Assembly (NCBI GenBank): GCA_002163155.1
Contig: MAAO01000004.1
Location: 186,001 to 250,000, forward strand
Reading direction: 5' to 3'
From: Halobacteriovorax marinus
GTDB lineage: Bacteria; Bdellovibrionota; Bacteriovoracia; Bacteriovoracales; Bacteriovoracaceae
DNA: 64,000 bases
Position 1 is the stretch's first letter. Each line of letters opens with the position of its first letter. The notes below the pieces were generated by a model, which ran no database searches, had not been told where the DNA came from, and saw only the letters and a list, made by a program, of their open reading frames with translations. The translations under genes and the position numbers were made by a program. Shown one piece after another: positions 17,855-27,141 of the stretch.

Positions 17855-18937
17855 TTAGCTTACCGCTTTATTTTTTCTTTTAAGTTTAAATACAAATGCT
17901 AGTACTTCTGCAACGGCTTTATACAGATTACGAGGAACACCTTGTCCTTCTTTAACTGTTTTATATAAACCTCTGGCAAGATATACATTTTCAACTATTG
18001 GTACATTATTTTTCTTAGCCACTTCTCTAATTTTCAAAGCTAAAACATCAGCACCTTTCGCTACGACCTCAGGAGAAACCATTGTTTCAGGATCATACTT
18101 TAAAGCTATGGAGATATGAGTTGGGTTAGTGACAATAACATCTGCCGTTGGAACTTCACTCATTATTCTCTTTTGTGACATTTCCCTTTGTACCGCTCTA
18201 ATTCTTTGCTTAATTTCCGGGTTACCATCTTGCTGTTTACTTTCTTTCTTAGCTTCTTCACGAGTCATCATGAGTTTCTTTTTGTAAGAGATTTTTTGAT
18301 AAGCAAAATCTCCCACAGCAATTATTAAAAGTCCTAAGACTATAGAGAAGCCAAGCTTAATTAAGAACCCTTTTCCATAAAGAAAAGATTGAAAAAAATC
18401 TAAGTGTAAAAAACCTCCAAAAGTTTTCATTTCATCTTTTAGGAAGAAATAAACTATTGAAAGAATAAAAACGAATTTCATTACACCTTTAATTGCCTCT
18501 ACAACGGCCTTCATAGAGAAAAGTCTCTTCACTCCAGACAGAGGGTTTATTCTTTCAGGTTTCCACTCTAAAACATCAGGGGAAAACATAAGCCCAACTT
18601 GCGCAATATTTGAAAAGACTCCTACACATAGAGTTACTAGAAAAATTGGAGTTACACATTTTAAAGCTGCTGCTACAATTTTTGTCGTAATAGTATTCAT
18701 TGATTTTTCAGTGTAAGCAGAGGCAATATTTAAAGTGTATAGCCACTCAATAAACTCACTCATAATTTCATAAACGTAGACAACAGATAACCCTAGAGTC
18801 ATTAAAGACGCTGCAAGAACTAAAACACTTGTCAGTTCTTTAGAGGAGGCAACCTCACCACGTTTACGAAATTCTTCGATACGTTGGGTGGAAGGGTCTT
18901 CCGTTTTTTCCTGTCCGCTGTCGCTTTCTTCAGCCAC
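17855..18937 (-). CDS. flhB: FlhB, flagellar export switch protein
   Basis: FlhB switches export from rod/hook to filament substrates by cleaving itself. The 360-residue protein has an N-terminal EKTEDPSTQRIEEFRKRGEV segment, four membrane segments and the cytoplasmic domain with the autocleavage motif NPTH (in VIVTNPTHISIALKYDPE). The start is GTG at 18937 with AGGA upstream. Gaps to flhA and fliR are about 10 bases. Confidence 0.97.
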   Translation of the reverse strand: MAEESDSGQEKTEDPSTQRIEEFRKRGEVASSKELTSVLVLAASLMTLGLSVVYVYEIMSEFIEWLYTLNIASAYTEKSMNTITTKIVAAALKCVTPIFLVTLCVGVFSNIAQVGLMFSPDVLEWKPERINPLSGVKRLFSMKAVVEAIKGVMKFVFILSIVYFFLKDEMKTFGGFLHLDFFQSFLYGKGFLIKLGFSIVLGLLIIAVGDFAYQKISYKKKLMMTREEAKKESKQQDGNPEIKQRIRAVQREMSQKRIMSEVPTADVIVTNPTHISIALKYDPETMVSPEVVAKGADVLALKIREVAKKNNVPIVENVYLARGLYKTVKEGQGVPRNLYKAVAEVLAFVFKLKRKNKAVS

Positions 18938-18946
18938 TTACAAATC

Positions 18947-19726
18947 CTATATTACAAATTGAAACCACTCACCAAGGCTTTCTGTGTACATTCTAATTGC
19001 CACACGGAAGAACTCATGAGAAGTCGACACAAAGACTAAAAGTCCAAGGCCTATATTAACTGCAAAACTTACTACAATAACGTTCATTTGAGGTACCGTA
19101 CGAGCAACAATTCCAAGTACAGTCATGATAAGCATATTGGTAAAAATAAAAGGAGAAGCTAACATCAATGCAGATAAGAACATGCTCTTAAAGGCCTTCA
19201 TGTAGAACTCAGGACTGGCGGCAAACTTGCCGAGATCCATGGCATGAATTGAATAAAAAGATTGAAAAACACCTTTAAACATTGGAAGTAAAGCACCAGA
19301 AGATAAAATCATTATAAGAATTGTCCACTTTATCAACTGCTCAAATGGACCAATCTGCTGAGAACTTGAAGGATCAAAGTATCTAATCGCCCCAAAGCCC
19401 ATCGTTTGAGTAATGATTGATCCCGCAGCAGTAAAGATACTTAAAATAATCTTAACGAAATAACCTACGAATAACCCAACAATCGTATTGAAAATTGTTA
19501 AAAACCAAAAACCATCAAGTCCGTAGTGAACGACATCCTTCATTATTTGATCTTCAAGATAAGGAAAGAATGCATAAGTCATAACGAGAGTTAGAAGTAT
19601 TTTTACAACATTAGGAATAGAATTATTATCAAATAGTGGCAATTGAAAGTTCACGGCTATGAATCTAGTAAAACATAACCAAAAAGCAATCACTGAATAT
19701 TGATCCACGATTTGAATATTTATCAT
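18947..19726 (-). CDS. fliR: FliR, flagellar export apparatus membrane protein
   Basis: FliR is part of the FliPQR export channel. The 259-residue protein has about six membrane segments and typical conserved stretches (FTRFIAVNFQLPLFDNNSIPN; QTMGFGAIRYFDP in the second third). The ATG overlaps the fliQ stop (ATGA), with GGAAG a few bases upstream inside fliQ, so the two are translationally coupled. Confidence 0.93.
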   Translation of the reverse strand: MINIQIVDQYSVIAFWLCFTRFIAVNFQLPLFDNNSIPNVVKILLTLVMTYAFFPYLEDQIMKDVVHYGLDGFWFLTIFNTIVGLFVGYFVKIILSIFTAAGSIITQTMGFGAIRYFDPSSSQQIGPFEQLIKWTILIMILSSGALLPMFKGVFQSFYSIHAMDLGKFAASPEFYMKAFKSMFLSALMLASPFIFTNMLIMTVLGIVARTVPQMNVIVVSFAVNIGLGLLVFVSTSHEFFRVAIRMYTESLGEWFQFVI

Positions 19727-19998
19727 CTTCCAGCAACCACATTTGGAATACTAATAATTAATTCCCTTGTAAAAGTTGTTAATGTATCAGACATCCAAGG
19801 AGCAAAGATAATCAAAGAACCTACAATCACAAGGATCTTTGGAATAAATGAAAGCGTCTGCTCATTGATCTGAGTCACTGCTTGAAAGATTGAAACGACA
19901 ATACCCATTACGAGTGCACCAATAAGCATTGGTGCTGAGATCATCAGTGCGACCTTTATCGCTTGATTAGTAATGTCTGATACTGCATCAAATTCCAT
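19723..19998 (-). CDS. fliQ: FliQ, flagellar export apparatus membrane protein
   Basis: FliQ wraps around the FliP/FliR core of the export channel. The 91-residue protein has two membrane segments and the family pattern around APMLIGALVMGIVVSIFQAVTQINEQTLSFIPK. Length is typical (about 90). AGAGG lies six bases before the ATG; its stop overlaps fliR. Confidence 0.95.
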   Translation of the reverse strand: MEFDAVSDITNQAIKVALMISAPMLIGALVMGIVVSIFQAVTQINEQTLSFIPKILVIVGSLIIFAPWMSDTLTTFTRELIISIPNVVAGR

Positions 19999-20012
19999 TT
20001 ATAACCTCTTAT

Positions 20013-20771
20013 TTAATTAAATGATCTTAATATTGAACCTGTTACTAACTGCCACCCGTCAACTAACACAAAGAGTAGAAGCTTAAAAGGCATTGAAACT
20101 ACCACAGGAGGTAACATCATCATCCCCATCGCCATTAGCACTGAGGCCACAACCATATCTAGAATCAAAAAAGGAATGTATAGTAAAAAGCCAATTTGAA
20201 ATGCCGTCTTTAATTCTGAAATAATAAATGCAGGAATTAAGAAATGAGTAGGAACATCTTTAATTGTATCGGGAGCTTTTCTTCCAGTTACATCGTAGAA
20301 TAGTCCAATATCAGTTTTTCTCACTTGCTTCGACATAAATCCACGCAGAGAACCTTCCATTCTTGTGAGAGCTACTGTCGTAGTGATTTTCTTTTCAACA
20401 TATGGAGTAATTGCATTGTTGTATATGTCTAACCCTGTTGGTTGCATGACAAAAATAGATAAGAATAATGCAAACCCAATCAACACTTGATTTGGTGGCA
20501 TACTCTGAGTCCCAATCGCTTGTCTCATAAAACTTAAAACAACGATGATTCTAGTGAAACAAGTACAAAGAATAAGAATAGCCGGGGCCATTGTTAATAC
20601 TGTGAATAGAACTAAAACTTGAAGAGTATCGACTAAGTTCGTTCCGTTACCAAAATTAATCGCCATTCCTGGTAGATTTACACTACTAGATTGTGCCAAA
20701 GCTTCCGTACTAAAGAGTAAGGTTGCAATTAATATTTTTAAAAATGTTTTTCTCTCTACTAGAGCTTCCAT
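20013..20771 (-). CDS. fliP: FliP, flagellar export channel core protein
   Basis: FliP forms the pentameric core of the export channel. The 252-residue protein has a cleavable signal peptide (FLKILIATLLFSTEALAQ), membrane segments and the FliP signatures CFTRIIVVLSFMRQAIGTQS with PPNQVLIGFALFLS, and MGMMMLPPVVVSMPFKLLLFVL near the C-terminus. It lies between fliO and fliQ, which is the usual order. Confidence 0.97.
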   Translation of the reverse strand: MEALVERKTFLKILIATLLFSTEALAQSSSVNLPGMAINFGNGTNLVDTLQVLVLFTVLTMAPAILILCTCFTRIIVVLSFMRQAIGTQSMPPNQVLIGFALFLSIFVMQPTGLDIYNNAITPYVEKKITTTVALTRMEGSLRGFMSKQVRKTDIGLFYDVTGRKAPDTIKDVPTHFLIPAFIISELKTAFQIGFLLYIPFLILDMVVASVLMAMGMMMLPPVVVSMPFKLLLFVLVDGWQLVTGSILRSFN

Positions 20772-20784
20772 GCTCTTACCGACC

Positions 20785-21900
20785 TTATTGAAGTGGTTTC
20801 AGTGTTTTAACTTTTTCTTTTATTTTTTGAGACAGCTTAACGCTGTCTTTAATTATGTTTGTTTTTAGATTAACTTCAGTAGCTGCTGGTTTTTCAATAT
20901 CTTCTTTTAAGCTAAAGCTTTGTTCTAAAAGATCTGCAGAACCAAGGTCAGAGTCAAAGTTATTTCCGGAAAGTTCTTTTTCTCCATCTTTTATTAAGCC
21001 CGAAATATCACTTACTTCAGAAAGAAACTCCATTCCCTTCTCTGTGTTAGCAACAAGGAAAACCTGTTTGTGAGCTTTAATCAGCATTAAACTCCTCTTT
21101 GGACCGACGTAAGTTGTATTAATGACTTCAATCACTTTGGTACTATTTAAGAAACCTAGTTTGCCTTTTCTTATGACTCCTTTCTTCATGAGAGTTACTA
21201 CTGCGTAGAAAAGCAGAAGCACTACCCCTAAGAAAGCAACAAATTTGCCAATGTAGCCCGATAATGAAAACGATGACTTAGGTGTTCCGAAGCCATCTTT
21301 TTCGGTACCAGATAGTGCCACATTGACCTTGTCAGTGGCCATTATGTCCGCTGTTTTCACCGTGGCCTTGAGCTTTTTCAAAGGTGATTTTGCTTGTTCT
21401 TTTTCTTTAATGAGTTTATCTAAATAACTTTCATTATACTGATCAATATTCTTAGTTGCTTTCTTCCTAACAACTCTTCTCGCTGGAGCAGCGGTAGAAG
21501 CGCTAACAATTTTTGGAAATTGAAGTTTTATGTAATTTCCACTTATTGTAATACTTACTCTATCTTCTAAACCTTTGATCGAATAAGGAAGCATTGCTCT
21601 TACTCTAACGAGGTTCTTATTATACTGATAGGCCATGACAGTAGTATCTAGATTCTTGCTAAGAGATATTCTCTTTTCAATTTTTGGCCAAACAATGGCC
21701 TTAGGAATAGCCACTTGAATCATTCTATCTTTTATTGTTAAGTCCGGAGCTGCCTCTAGATTTCCTTCAATTCTTATCGCTATTTCAGCTAAATGCTTAC
21801 CTACTGATTTAAAATTCAAATTTTTAACTTGAACTTTTTCAGCAGCTTGTAAGCAACCTAGTGAAAAAAGTAACGTTAAAATACCAAAAATCTTTTTCAT
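20785..21900 (-). CDS. fliO: FliO-like export assembly factor with an exported N-terminal domain
   Basis: FliO helps assemble FliP. This protein (about 371 residues) is much longer than usual FliO (about 100-150). It has a signal peptide (MKKIFGILTLLFSLGCLQA, possibly a lipobox at LGC), a roughly 115-residue beta-rich periplasmic domain that resembles an AMIN domain, a charged linker, one membrane segment near residue 220 (FVAFLGVVLLLFYAVVTLM) and the FliO cytoplasmic part (KVIEVINTTYVGPKRSLMLIKAHKQVFLVAN). The start at 21900 is favoured over 21903 by spacing to GGAG. Identity rests on the C-terminal part and on position between fliN and fliP. Confidence 0.82.
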   Translation of the reverse strand: MKKIFGILTLLFSLGCLQAAEKVQVKNLNFKSVGKHLAEIAIRIEGNLEAAPDLTIKDRMIQVAIPKAIVWPKIEKRISLSKNLDTTVMAYQYNKNLVRVRAMLPYSIKGLEDRVSITISGNYIKLQFPKIVSASTAAPARRVVRKKATKNIDQYNESYLDKLIKEKEQAKSPLKKLKATVKTADIMATDKVNVALSGTEKDGFGTPKSSFSLSGYIGKFVAFLGVVLLLFYAVVTLMKKGVIRKGKLGFLNSTKVIEVINTTYVGPKRSLMLIKAHKQVFLVANTEKGMEFLSEVSDISGLIKDGEKELSGNNFDSDLGSADLLEQSFSLKEDIEKPAATEVNLKTNIIKDSVKLSQKIKEKVKTLKPLQ

Positions 21901-21917
21901 CATATCTCCGTTATCTT

Positions 21918-22313
21918 CTATTTAAGAGTTTCAATTCTTTCGATTGGACTAATAATATCTGTCAGCCTAATACCAAATTTTTCGTTAACAACAACAACTT
22001 CACCCTTAGCAACTAACTTTCCATTTACAAGGATTTCAAGCGGCTCACCTGCAAGTTTATCAAGCTCTAAAACAGAACCTTGCCCAAGTTGTAGAAGATC
22101 TTTGATCATCACTTCCGTTCTACCGAGCTCTACAGTTATCTTTAGAGGTATATCTAAGATAAAGTCTAAATTTTGTACCTTGAGTTTGTTAAGAGCATCA
22201 TCACCGGCTTTAATTTCATCAGAAAGCTGATTAATTTTTACGGTATTAATATCTTCAACATTACCCATTGGATTCGATTGATTCTCTACACCTTCGTTCA
22301 TTTCATCAGACAC
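21918..22313 (-). CDS. fliN: FliN, flagellar motor switch protein
   Basis: FliN builds the base of the C-ring and binds CheY-P and export components. The 131-residue protein has a variable N-terminal third and the SpoA domain ([34 protein letters not shown] ... [17 protein letters not shown], given in part). The start is GTG at 22313, with GGAG six bases upstream overlapping the end of fliM. Confidence 0.95.
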   Translation of the reverse strand: MSDEMNEGVENQSNPMGNVEDINTVKINQLSDEIKAGDDALNKLKVQNLDFILDIPLKITVELGRTEVMIKDLLQLGQGSVLELDKLAGEPLEILVNGKLVAKGEVVVVNEKFGIRLTDIISPIERIETLK

Positions 22314-22316
22314 TTC

Positions 22317-23345
22317 TTACTCCTCGGCCATGGACATTTCTTTTCTTATTGTTTTATCTACTTGTGTAATTTGTACTGCACGATTACCTTTGTGAGTTCC
22401 TATAAGACATTTCATCTTATCAACTCCCTCCACTTCCACAATAACCTCTCCAGAGGCTTCCTGATTTAATGGAATGATGTCACCCTTTTCAAGAGTAACG
22501 AGGTCTCCAACGGTAATACTAGTCTCTCCAAGCTTTACAACCATCGTTGCATTAGCTTGTTTGATATGTTCATTCATGGCCTGAGTCCAAATACTGTCGG
22601 CCATATCATTATCTGTTTGGAAACTAGATGATAGTTTTTGCTTGATTGGTTCAATTGTTGAGTAAGGAACAACAATCATGATGGTTCCAGAAGCCGATTC
22701 AAATTCGACTTCGAGAGTTGTGGCAATGATTACATCCGAAGGAGGTACAACACCAACAAATTGCGGGTTAATTTCTGTTCTTAAGTATTGAGCATCGATG
22801 CGATGAACAGGGGCCCAAGCCTCTTCTAAATCATTTATTGCCATATCCATAACTTTCTTCATAAAAGAAAGTTCGATCATCGTAAATTCTTTTCCTTCAA
22901 TTTTAGTAAACGGTCTATCCGTTCCACCGAAGTATGAATCGATAATGGCATAAGCTAATTTTGATTCAAAAACGAGAAGTGCGGGACCTCTAAGCTCGTT
23001 ATACCTCATAATACACATGCATGATGGGATAGGCAGAGTGTTAACAAATTCCCCAAACTTTAAAAGATCGGTAGAAATCATAGAGATTGTAGATATTTTT
23101 CTAAGAGAGTTAGATAGACTTACACGAAACGATCTAATAAACCTTTCATAGATAATTTCCAAAATAGGCATTCGCCCACGGATAACACGATCTTGGTTTG
23201 TTAAGTCATAGGTCTGTATATTGTCATCGGAATCGTCGCCACCGTCGAAATCTCCGCCGTCTCCACCCATGAGATCATCTGAATCACCATCATTTACGGC
23301 ATTTAATAACGCATCGACTTCGTCTTGACTTAGAACCTGAGCCAT
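22317..23345 (-). CDS. fliM: FliM, flagellar motor switch protein
   Basis: FliM connects FliG and FliN in the C-ring and is the main CheY-P target. The 342-residue protein starts with the switch peptide region (VLSQDEVDALLNAV), has an aspartate/glycine-rich linker (about 20-40), the CheC-like middle domain and a C-terminal SpoA domain (VKLGETSITVGDLVTLEKGDIIPL). A strong AGGAGGGG precedes the ATG. fliN follows after three bases. Confidence 0.97.
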   Translation of the reverse strand: MAQVLSQDEVDALLNAVNDGDSDDLMGGDGGDFDGGDDSDDNIQTYDLTNQDRVIRGRMPILEIIYERFIRSFRVSLSNSLRKISTISMISTDLLKFGEFVNTLPIPSCMCIMRYNELRGPALLVFESKLAYAIIDSYFGGTDRPFTKIEGKEFTMIELSFMKKVMDMAINDLEEAWAPVHRIDAQYLRTEINPQFVGVVPPSDVIIATTLEVEFESASGTIMIVVPYSTIEPIKQKLSSSFQTDNDMADSIWTQAMNEHIKQANATMVVKLGETSITVGDLVTLEKGDIIPLNQEASGEVIVEVEGVDKMKCLIGTHKGNRAVQITQVDKTIRKEMSMAEE

Positions 23346-23403
23346 TCTCCCCTCCTGGGATCATTCACAAGTGAGTAGGCAAAATCATTTTGCCTATTTC
23401 AAT

Positions 23404-23949
23404 TTAATTAATTTGAAAACTGACGTAAAACACGTCAATAACTTTCCCATCTACCAAGAAACTATTAATGGCAGCTTTTATTTCTTCTTTTAAGTAGTTT
23501 TTACCTTCAATTTTAAGAAGGTCCTCAGCTCTTTTTGAATTTAAAATACTTATAATTGTATCTCTCACCTGAGGCTTTCTAGCCTTGAATTCTTCTTCAC
23601 TAGAATCTTTATTAAATTTTAGTACAGCGTTGAGTCTTACAAATCTTCTTGGACCATCGCCCTGAGCTAAGTTGGCAGTAAAGTTATCAAGTGGAAAAAG
23701 TATTCCATCTTCTTCACGAGCTTCGCCTGTCTCACTACTCTCATCAACGCCTGATGCTTTTTGCTCTATGTCTTTTTTAACAACGTCCATAATAGTTTCA
23801 GTTGCTGCAAGCTTTTGGTGATTCATATATTGAAAATATGCAATAGTTCCCATCAACCCAAGTTGAAGAACCATAACTACTGTAAGTAGAGGATTTTTTC
23901 CGCCGCCTGGAGCTGGACCGCCCCCGAGATTAGCATCACCATCTGCCAT
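23404..23949 (-). CDS. fliL: FliL, flagellar basal body-associated protein
   Basis: FliL surrounds the stator units and supports torque. The 181-residue protein has a short Gly/Pro-rich cytoplasmic N-terminus, one membrane segment (about 19-40) and a periplasmic domain ending in VIDVFYVSFQIN, with the typical DNFTANLAQGDGPRRFVRLN stretch. GGAAGG lies upstream of the ATG. It is the first gene of the flagellar cluster in the window. Confidence 0.92.
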   Translation of the reverse strand: MADGDANLGGGPAPGGGKNPLLTVVMVLQLGLMGTIAYFQYMNHQKLAATETIMDVVKKDIEQKASGVDESSETGEAREEDGILFPLDNFTANLAQGDGPRRFVRLNAVLKFNKDSSEEEFKARKPQVRDTIISILNSKRAEDLLKIEGKNYLKEEIKAAINSFLVDGKVIDVFYVSFQIN

Positions 23950-24142
23950 TTTGTTACCTTCCTGGTTAACGTAGGAAACGTTTTCCTCATAAAAGAAGAA
24001 ACGATTACCTATCTGTCAAAAATTATACATTTTTAAGGCCCAATCATCAAGCGTGCATTCAATTTATAGGAAATTCTTACCCATTAAAATGCTAACTACC
24101 TAATCACTGGAAGAAACAGTGTCAAAAAAATGTCACAATTTC

Positions 24143-24158
24143 ATTATACTTTATTATA
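24143..24158 (-). promoter_or_regulatory. Tandem TATAAT boxes, possible promoter of the fliL-led cluster
   Basis: On the minus strand TATAAT occurs at 24158-24153 and again at 24148-24143, about 195 bases upstream of fliL and downstream of the HU gene terminator. No convincing TTGACA-like box stands at the right distance, so this is a weak call. The rest of the 286-base gap before fliL shows nothing else clear. Confidence 0.35.
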
Positions 24159-24175
24159 CTTTATTAAAATGATCG

Positions 24176-24206
24176 GAGAAAAAAAGAAAGCCTCGCGAAG
24201 CGAGGC
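24176..24206 (-). terminator. Terminator of the HU gene
   Basis: The perfect stem GCCTCGC (24190-24196) / GCGAGGC (24200-24206) with loop GAA is followed on the minus strand by a T-rich tract. It lies 30 bases after the stop of the gene at 24236. Confidence 0.87.
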
Positions 24207-24235
24207 CTAGATTTTGGAAAATTTGTAATTGAAAA

Positions 24236-24514
24236 TTACAGCATTTCTTTCCAAGCTTTACCTGGCTTAAACTTTGGAAGATTTTTTGCTTTAATTTTAA
24301 TCTTCTCACCAGTTGATGGATTTACGCCCATTCTAGCAGCTCTTCTTACTTTAGAAAAAGATCCAAAACCAACTAAAGATACATCTTCACCTTTTTTAAC
24401 AGTCTTCTTAATAACATCTAGAAGAGTTGATACGAAGATATCTGCATCTTTCTTAGTCATGTGGTTTAATTCTTTAGTACTAACAATTGAATCAATAAGT
24501 TCTTTTCTGTTCAT
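24236..24514 (-). CDS. hup: HU family DNA-binding protein
   Basis: HU bends and compacts DNA as a dimer. The 92-residue protein shows the family layout: helices (MNRKELIDSIVS, TKKDADIFVSTLLDVIKKTVKKG), VSLVGFGSF, the arm with GVNPSTGEKIKIKAKNLPKF and the C-terminal FKPGKAWKEML. The start at 24514 has GGAG six bases upstream; an ATG four codons earlier has none. It is followed by a strong terminator, so it is a single-gene unit. Confidence 0.95.
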   Translation of the reverse strand: MNRKELIDSIVSTKELNHMTKKDADIFVSTLLDVIKKTVKKGEDVSLVGFGSFSKVRRAARMGVNPSTGEKIKIKAKNLPKFKPGKAWKEML

Positions 24515-24638
24515 GTGAAACTCCAAAAGGTTTTAGTTAACAAAAGTAATATTAATATTTATAAAAATGATGACGAGAAAACAGCTCTTTGACAATGCTT
24601 TTCTTAGAAGTTATTAAATTTAATTTATTTTATTTTAA

Positions 24639-25079
24639 TTAGTGCTTTTTTTCTTGCCAAATATATAGCTCTTCTTCTATTGCGATTCTAAAAGCCTCTA
24701 GCAACTTTACAGGCAAAGACTCAAACTCATTAGCTGATATTGACTCCCAAAATGCACGTAAAACTGTTGGTGAAAAGTTTCTATGAAAGTCTAAGAGATT
24801 AGGAACGGCTCCTTCGAACTCAAACATAGACTCTAGTTTTTCTAATTGGTTTTCAACTTTAAAAAAGTTTTCTAAAGACTCTTTCACATCATCAGATTTT
24901 AAGATTGATTTTAATTCAAAACAATAGGACTTATAAATATCAGAAGTATCAAAGATATTCCCCTTCTCTAAATCTAATAATAGATTTTCTAAACTTTGAA
25001 AGGATTCAAAATCATCAGAGAATATTCCTGCTTTATTAAACTTTGGTCGATTGAATTTATTATAGTTTCCATGTTCCAT
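24639..25079 (-). CDS. Small acidic protein of unknown function
   Basis: I do not recognise this 146-residue protein. It has no signal peptide or membrane segment, is rich in Glu, Phe and Leu and looks mostly helical (SLENFFKVENQLEKLESMFEF). The ribosome-binding site is weak. It stands alone between the HU gene and the DsbA-like gene, both on the same strand, with a terminator just upstream at 25126. Confidence 0.55.
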   Translation of the reverse strand: MEHGNYNKFNRPKFNKAGIFSDDFESFQSLENLLLDLEKGNIFDTSDIYKSYCFELKSILKSDDVKESLENFFKVENQLEKLESMFEFEGAVPNLLDFHRNFSPTVLRAFWESISANEFESLPVKLLEAFRIAIEEELYIWQEKKH

Positions 25080-25125
25080 AGAGACAGTTTAATTGAATTT
25101 TCTATTTTTCACAAATCAGATCCCA

Positions 25126-25154
25126 AAAAATAAAAAACCACCTGTAAAAGGTGG
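25126..25154 (-). terminator. Terminator of the DsbA-like gene
   Basis: The stem CCACCT (25138-25143) / AGGTGG (25149-25154) with loop GTAAA is followed on the minus strand by a T-rich tract (complement of 25126-25137). Confidence 0.85.
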
Positions 25155-25184
25155 CTTTATATTAAATAGAAATGTTTAACTCTA

Positions 25185-25976
25185 CTAAAGTTTAACTTTA
25201 CCTTTCTCTTGAAGCTTTCCGATGATTTTTATAAAGTGATCAACTGGATAAGCACCTCTTACTGGAATTCCGTTAAGTAGGAAACCAGGAGTACCTTGAA
25301 AACCAAACTTAGCGGCTTCTTTCATGTCAGCTGCTACTCTATCAATAACAAATTTAGACTTAACATCTTTAGCAAGTTTCTTCATATTAACTCCTAACTT
25401 CTTAGCAGTTTTTTTGAAAAAAGGTGCTCCTTTAGCAATTTGTCTTTGATTAGCAAAAAGAGCATCATGGAAATCAAATGCTTTCTTTTCATTTTGAAGT
25501 CTAATTGCTTCATAATAATGAGCAGCAGGAAGGGCTTCTTTATGAAAGCTTAATGGTAAATGCTTATAGATAAATTGTACTTTTCCTGGATACTTCTTCA
25601 TTAGTTGTTGAACAGTACTAAATCCTCTTACACAAAATGGGCACTGAAAATCCGAATATTCAACTAGTACTAAAGGACCACCTTTAGTTCCTCTAACAGA
25701 CTCATCCTTTCTAATTTCAGGAACAAGAGGCTTATCAAAGGCTTCATCAAATTTCTTTGATTCGTCAACTTCTCTTCTCTTTGCCATTTCAGCCTGAGCA
25801 GATTTAGCTGCTTTTTGAACAGCTTCCATAAAGTCTGCTGGATTTTGCTCGATGATTTCAAATAAAATCTTCGGATTTTTTTTGATAGCTTCTGTAATTT
25901 GTTTGTCAGAAACACATCCTGTTAATCCCATAACTGCGAGAAGTATTAAACTTCCTTTTAAAAAACTCTTAAACAT
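25185..25976 (-). CDS. DsbA-like thiol-disulfide oxidoreductase lipoprotein
   Basis: This is probably a periplasmic or envelope-anchored disulfide oxidoreductase of the DsbA/DsbG/BdbD thioredoxin class. The 263-residue protein has a lipoprotein signal (ILLAVMGLTGC), a helical spacer (about 25-95), then a thioredoxin-fold domain with the active site CPFC (in YSDFQCPFCVRGF), the segment YKHLPLSFHKEA and the cis-proline loop GTPGFLLNG. AAAGGA stands before the ATG. It is followed by a terminator. Whether it oxidises or isomerises disulfides cannot be told from sequence. Confidence 0.88.
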   Translation of the reverse strand: MFKSFLKGSLILLAVMGLTGCVSDKQITEAIKKNPKILFEIIEQNPADFMEAVQKAAKSAQAEMAKRREVDESKKFDEAFDKPLVPEIRKDESVRGTKGGPLVLVEYSDFQCPFCVRGFSTVQQLMKKYPGKVQFIYKHLPLSFHKEALPAAHYYEAIRLQNEKKAFDFHDALFANQRQIAKGAPFFKKTAKKLGVNMKKLAKDVKSKFVIDRVAADMKEAAKFGFQGTPGFLLNGIPVRGAYPVDHFIKIIGKLQEKGKVKL

Positions 25977-26011
25977 TCTTTTTCCTTTGTTAATAATAAA
26001 ACTCTTATATT

Positions 26012-26974
26012 TTAATCTTGATCTTCGCTTTTGTCAGAATTAACTACACTCTTTTGAATTTCTGCTAAATATTTATTCAACTTTCTGCACTGTGGCCTTA
26101 GATAATAAAATCCAATGAGATGAACACGTGAGTCATAACGACCTTTAATAAACGATCTCATAGTAGCAAATATTCCAAAAGCAGGAGCTGATACTTTTTG
26201 ATATAGATTTATTCCCATCAAAAAGTAACAAACTGCATGGAGAATAAGTCCACCAATGAGAATATCATTTAATATTGTTGTTTGATTTAAAAGAAAATAT
26301 TGAATTTCATGATTATTAGGTAAGATCTCAATGGCCATTTTAACCACTTGTTGATGAACTCCCCCAATAATTTCGTAGAAAAGAACTGCAGTACAAATGG
26401 ATGACATAAGAACTAGTAATGAAAACTGAATAAAGAACCCTGTTTCAAAAACGGGTTTATGAATCCGAGTAAATTTGTCAGGAACTTCGATAGGATTGAG
26501 TTTCCCATTCTGCAAAGATATATCAACTGTATTAAAGAACCACTCACTAAAACGAGTTAGGAGCTTTAAATCGCTAAAGAAATCTGGATCATAAGATGTT
26601 TTCTTTCCTTCTACGTAGGCCTCACAGTAATCCCCAATGACTTTAAAAGGACGAAGGAGAAGTTCTGAGAGATAAATCCCAAAGCACAGCGTAGCAAAGA
26701 AGAAAGCTGTGATAATGGCACAGTACTCAAGCAATTGTGACAAAATATAGTCAACAAAGACTTCATTAAATTGCTCAAAGTTGGCGTACCCATGGGCCTT
26801 AAAGAAGACAATATCCATCTTGATGAATAAAGATAGGAGCACTGATAAAATAACAAAGGTGATAATGGGTATAGAGGTAATCTTTAGAGCGTTAAATAGT
26901 CTAAAGCGAATCTCTTCGTCACTTTTCAACTTGCTGTAATTAAATACCGACTTTAATATGATTAAATACTTCAA
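26012..26974 (-). CDS. Polytopic membrane protein of unknown function
   Basis: No family was recognised. The 320-residue protein has four likely membrane segments: about 34-52, 87-108, 178-200 and 235-258. The stretch after the second (RPFKVIGDYCEAYVEGKKTSY) and after the last (FGIFATMRSFIKGRYDSRVHLIGFYYLR in part) resemble HAMP-like or signalling linkers, but no output domain follows. The start is TTG at 26974 with GGA about six bases upstream. It lies upstream of the DsbA-like gene on the same strand, 35 bases apart, so co-transcription is likely. Confidence 0.6.
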   Translation of the reverse strand: MKYLIILKSVFNYSKLKSDEEIRFRLFNALKITSIPIITFVILSVLLSLFIKMDIVFFKAHGYANFEQFNEVFVDYILSQLLEYCAIITAFFFATLCFGIYLSELLLRPFKVIGDYCEAYVEGKKTSYDPDFFSDLKLLTRFSEWFFNTVDISLQNGKLNPIEVPDKFTRIHKPVFETGFFIQFSLLVLMSSICTAVLFYEIIGGVHQQVVKMAIEILPNNHEIQYFLLNQTTILNDILIGGLILHAVCYFLMGINLYQKVSAPAFGIFATMRSFIKGRYDSRVHLIGFYYLRPQCRKLNKYLAEIQKSVVNSDKSEDQD

Positions 26975-27141
26975 AATACATCCATTCTTACTTATGTACC
27001 TCTAAGTTTACCAAAATACACGAATTCTATAAGCTATTTTATTTGTAGGCTTTTTTTTCCTAAAGTAAATTACTCCATTAACCGAGAAGTATTTTGAAAT
27101 ATCTTATTCGCGAGGACCATTATGTCCGTGAGGGGAAAGAA

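Noticed and set aside
26960-27110. Similar starts (encoding Met-Lys-Tyr-Leu-Ile) on opposite strands at 26974 and 27094
   Set aside because: The plus-strand start at 27094 is not used: a much better site precedes ATG 27142. The similarity is short and AT-rich, so chance is the simplest reading.
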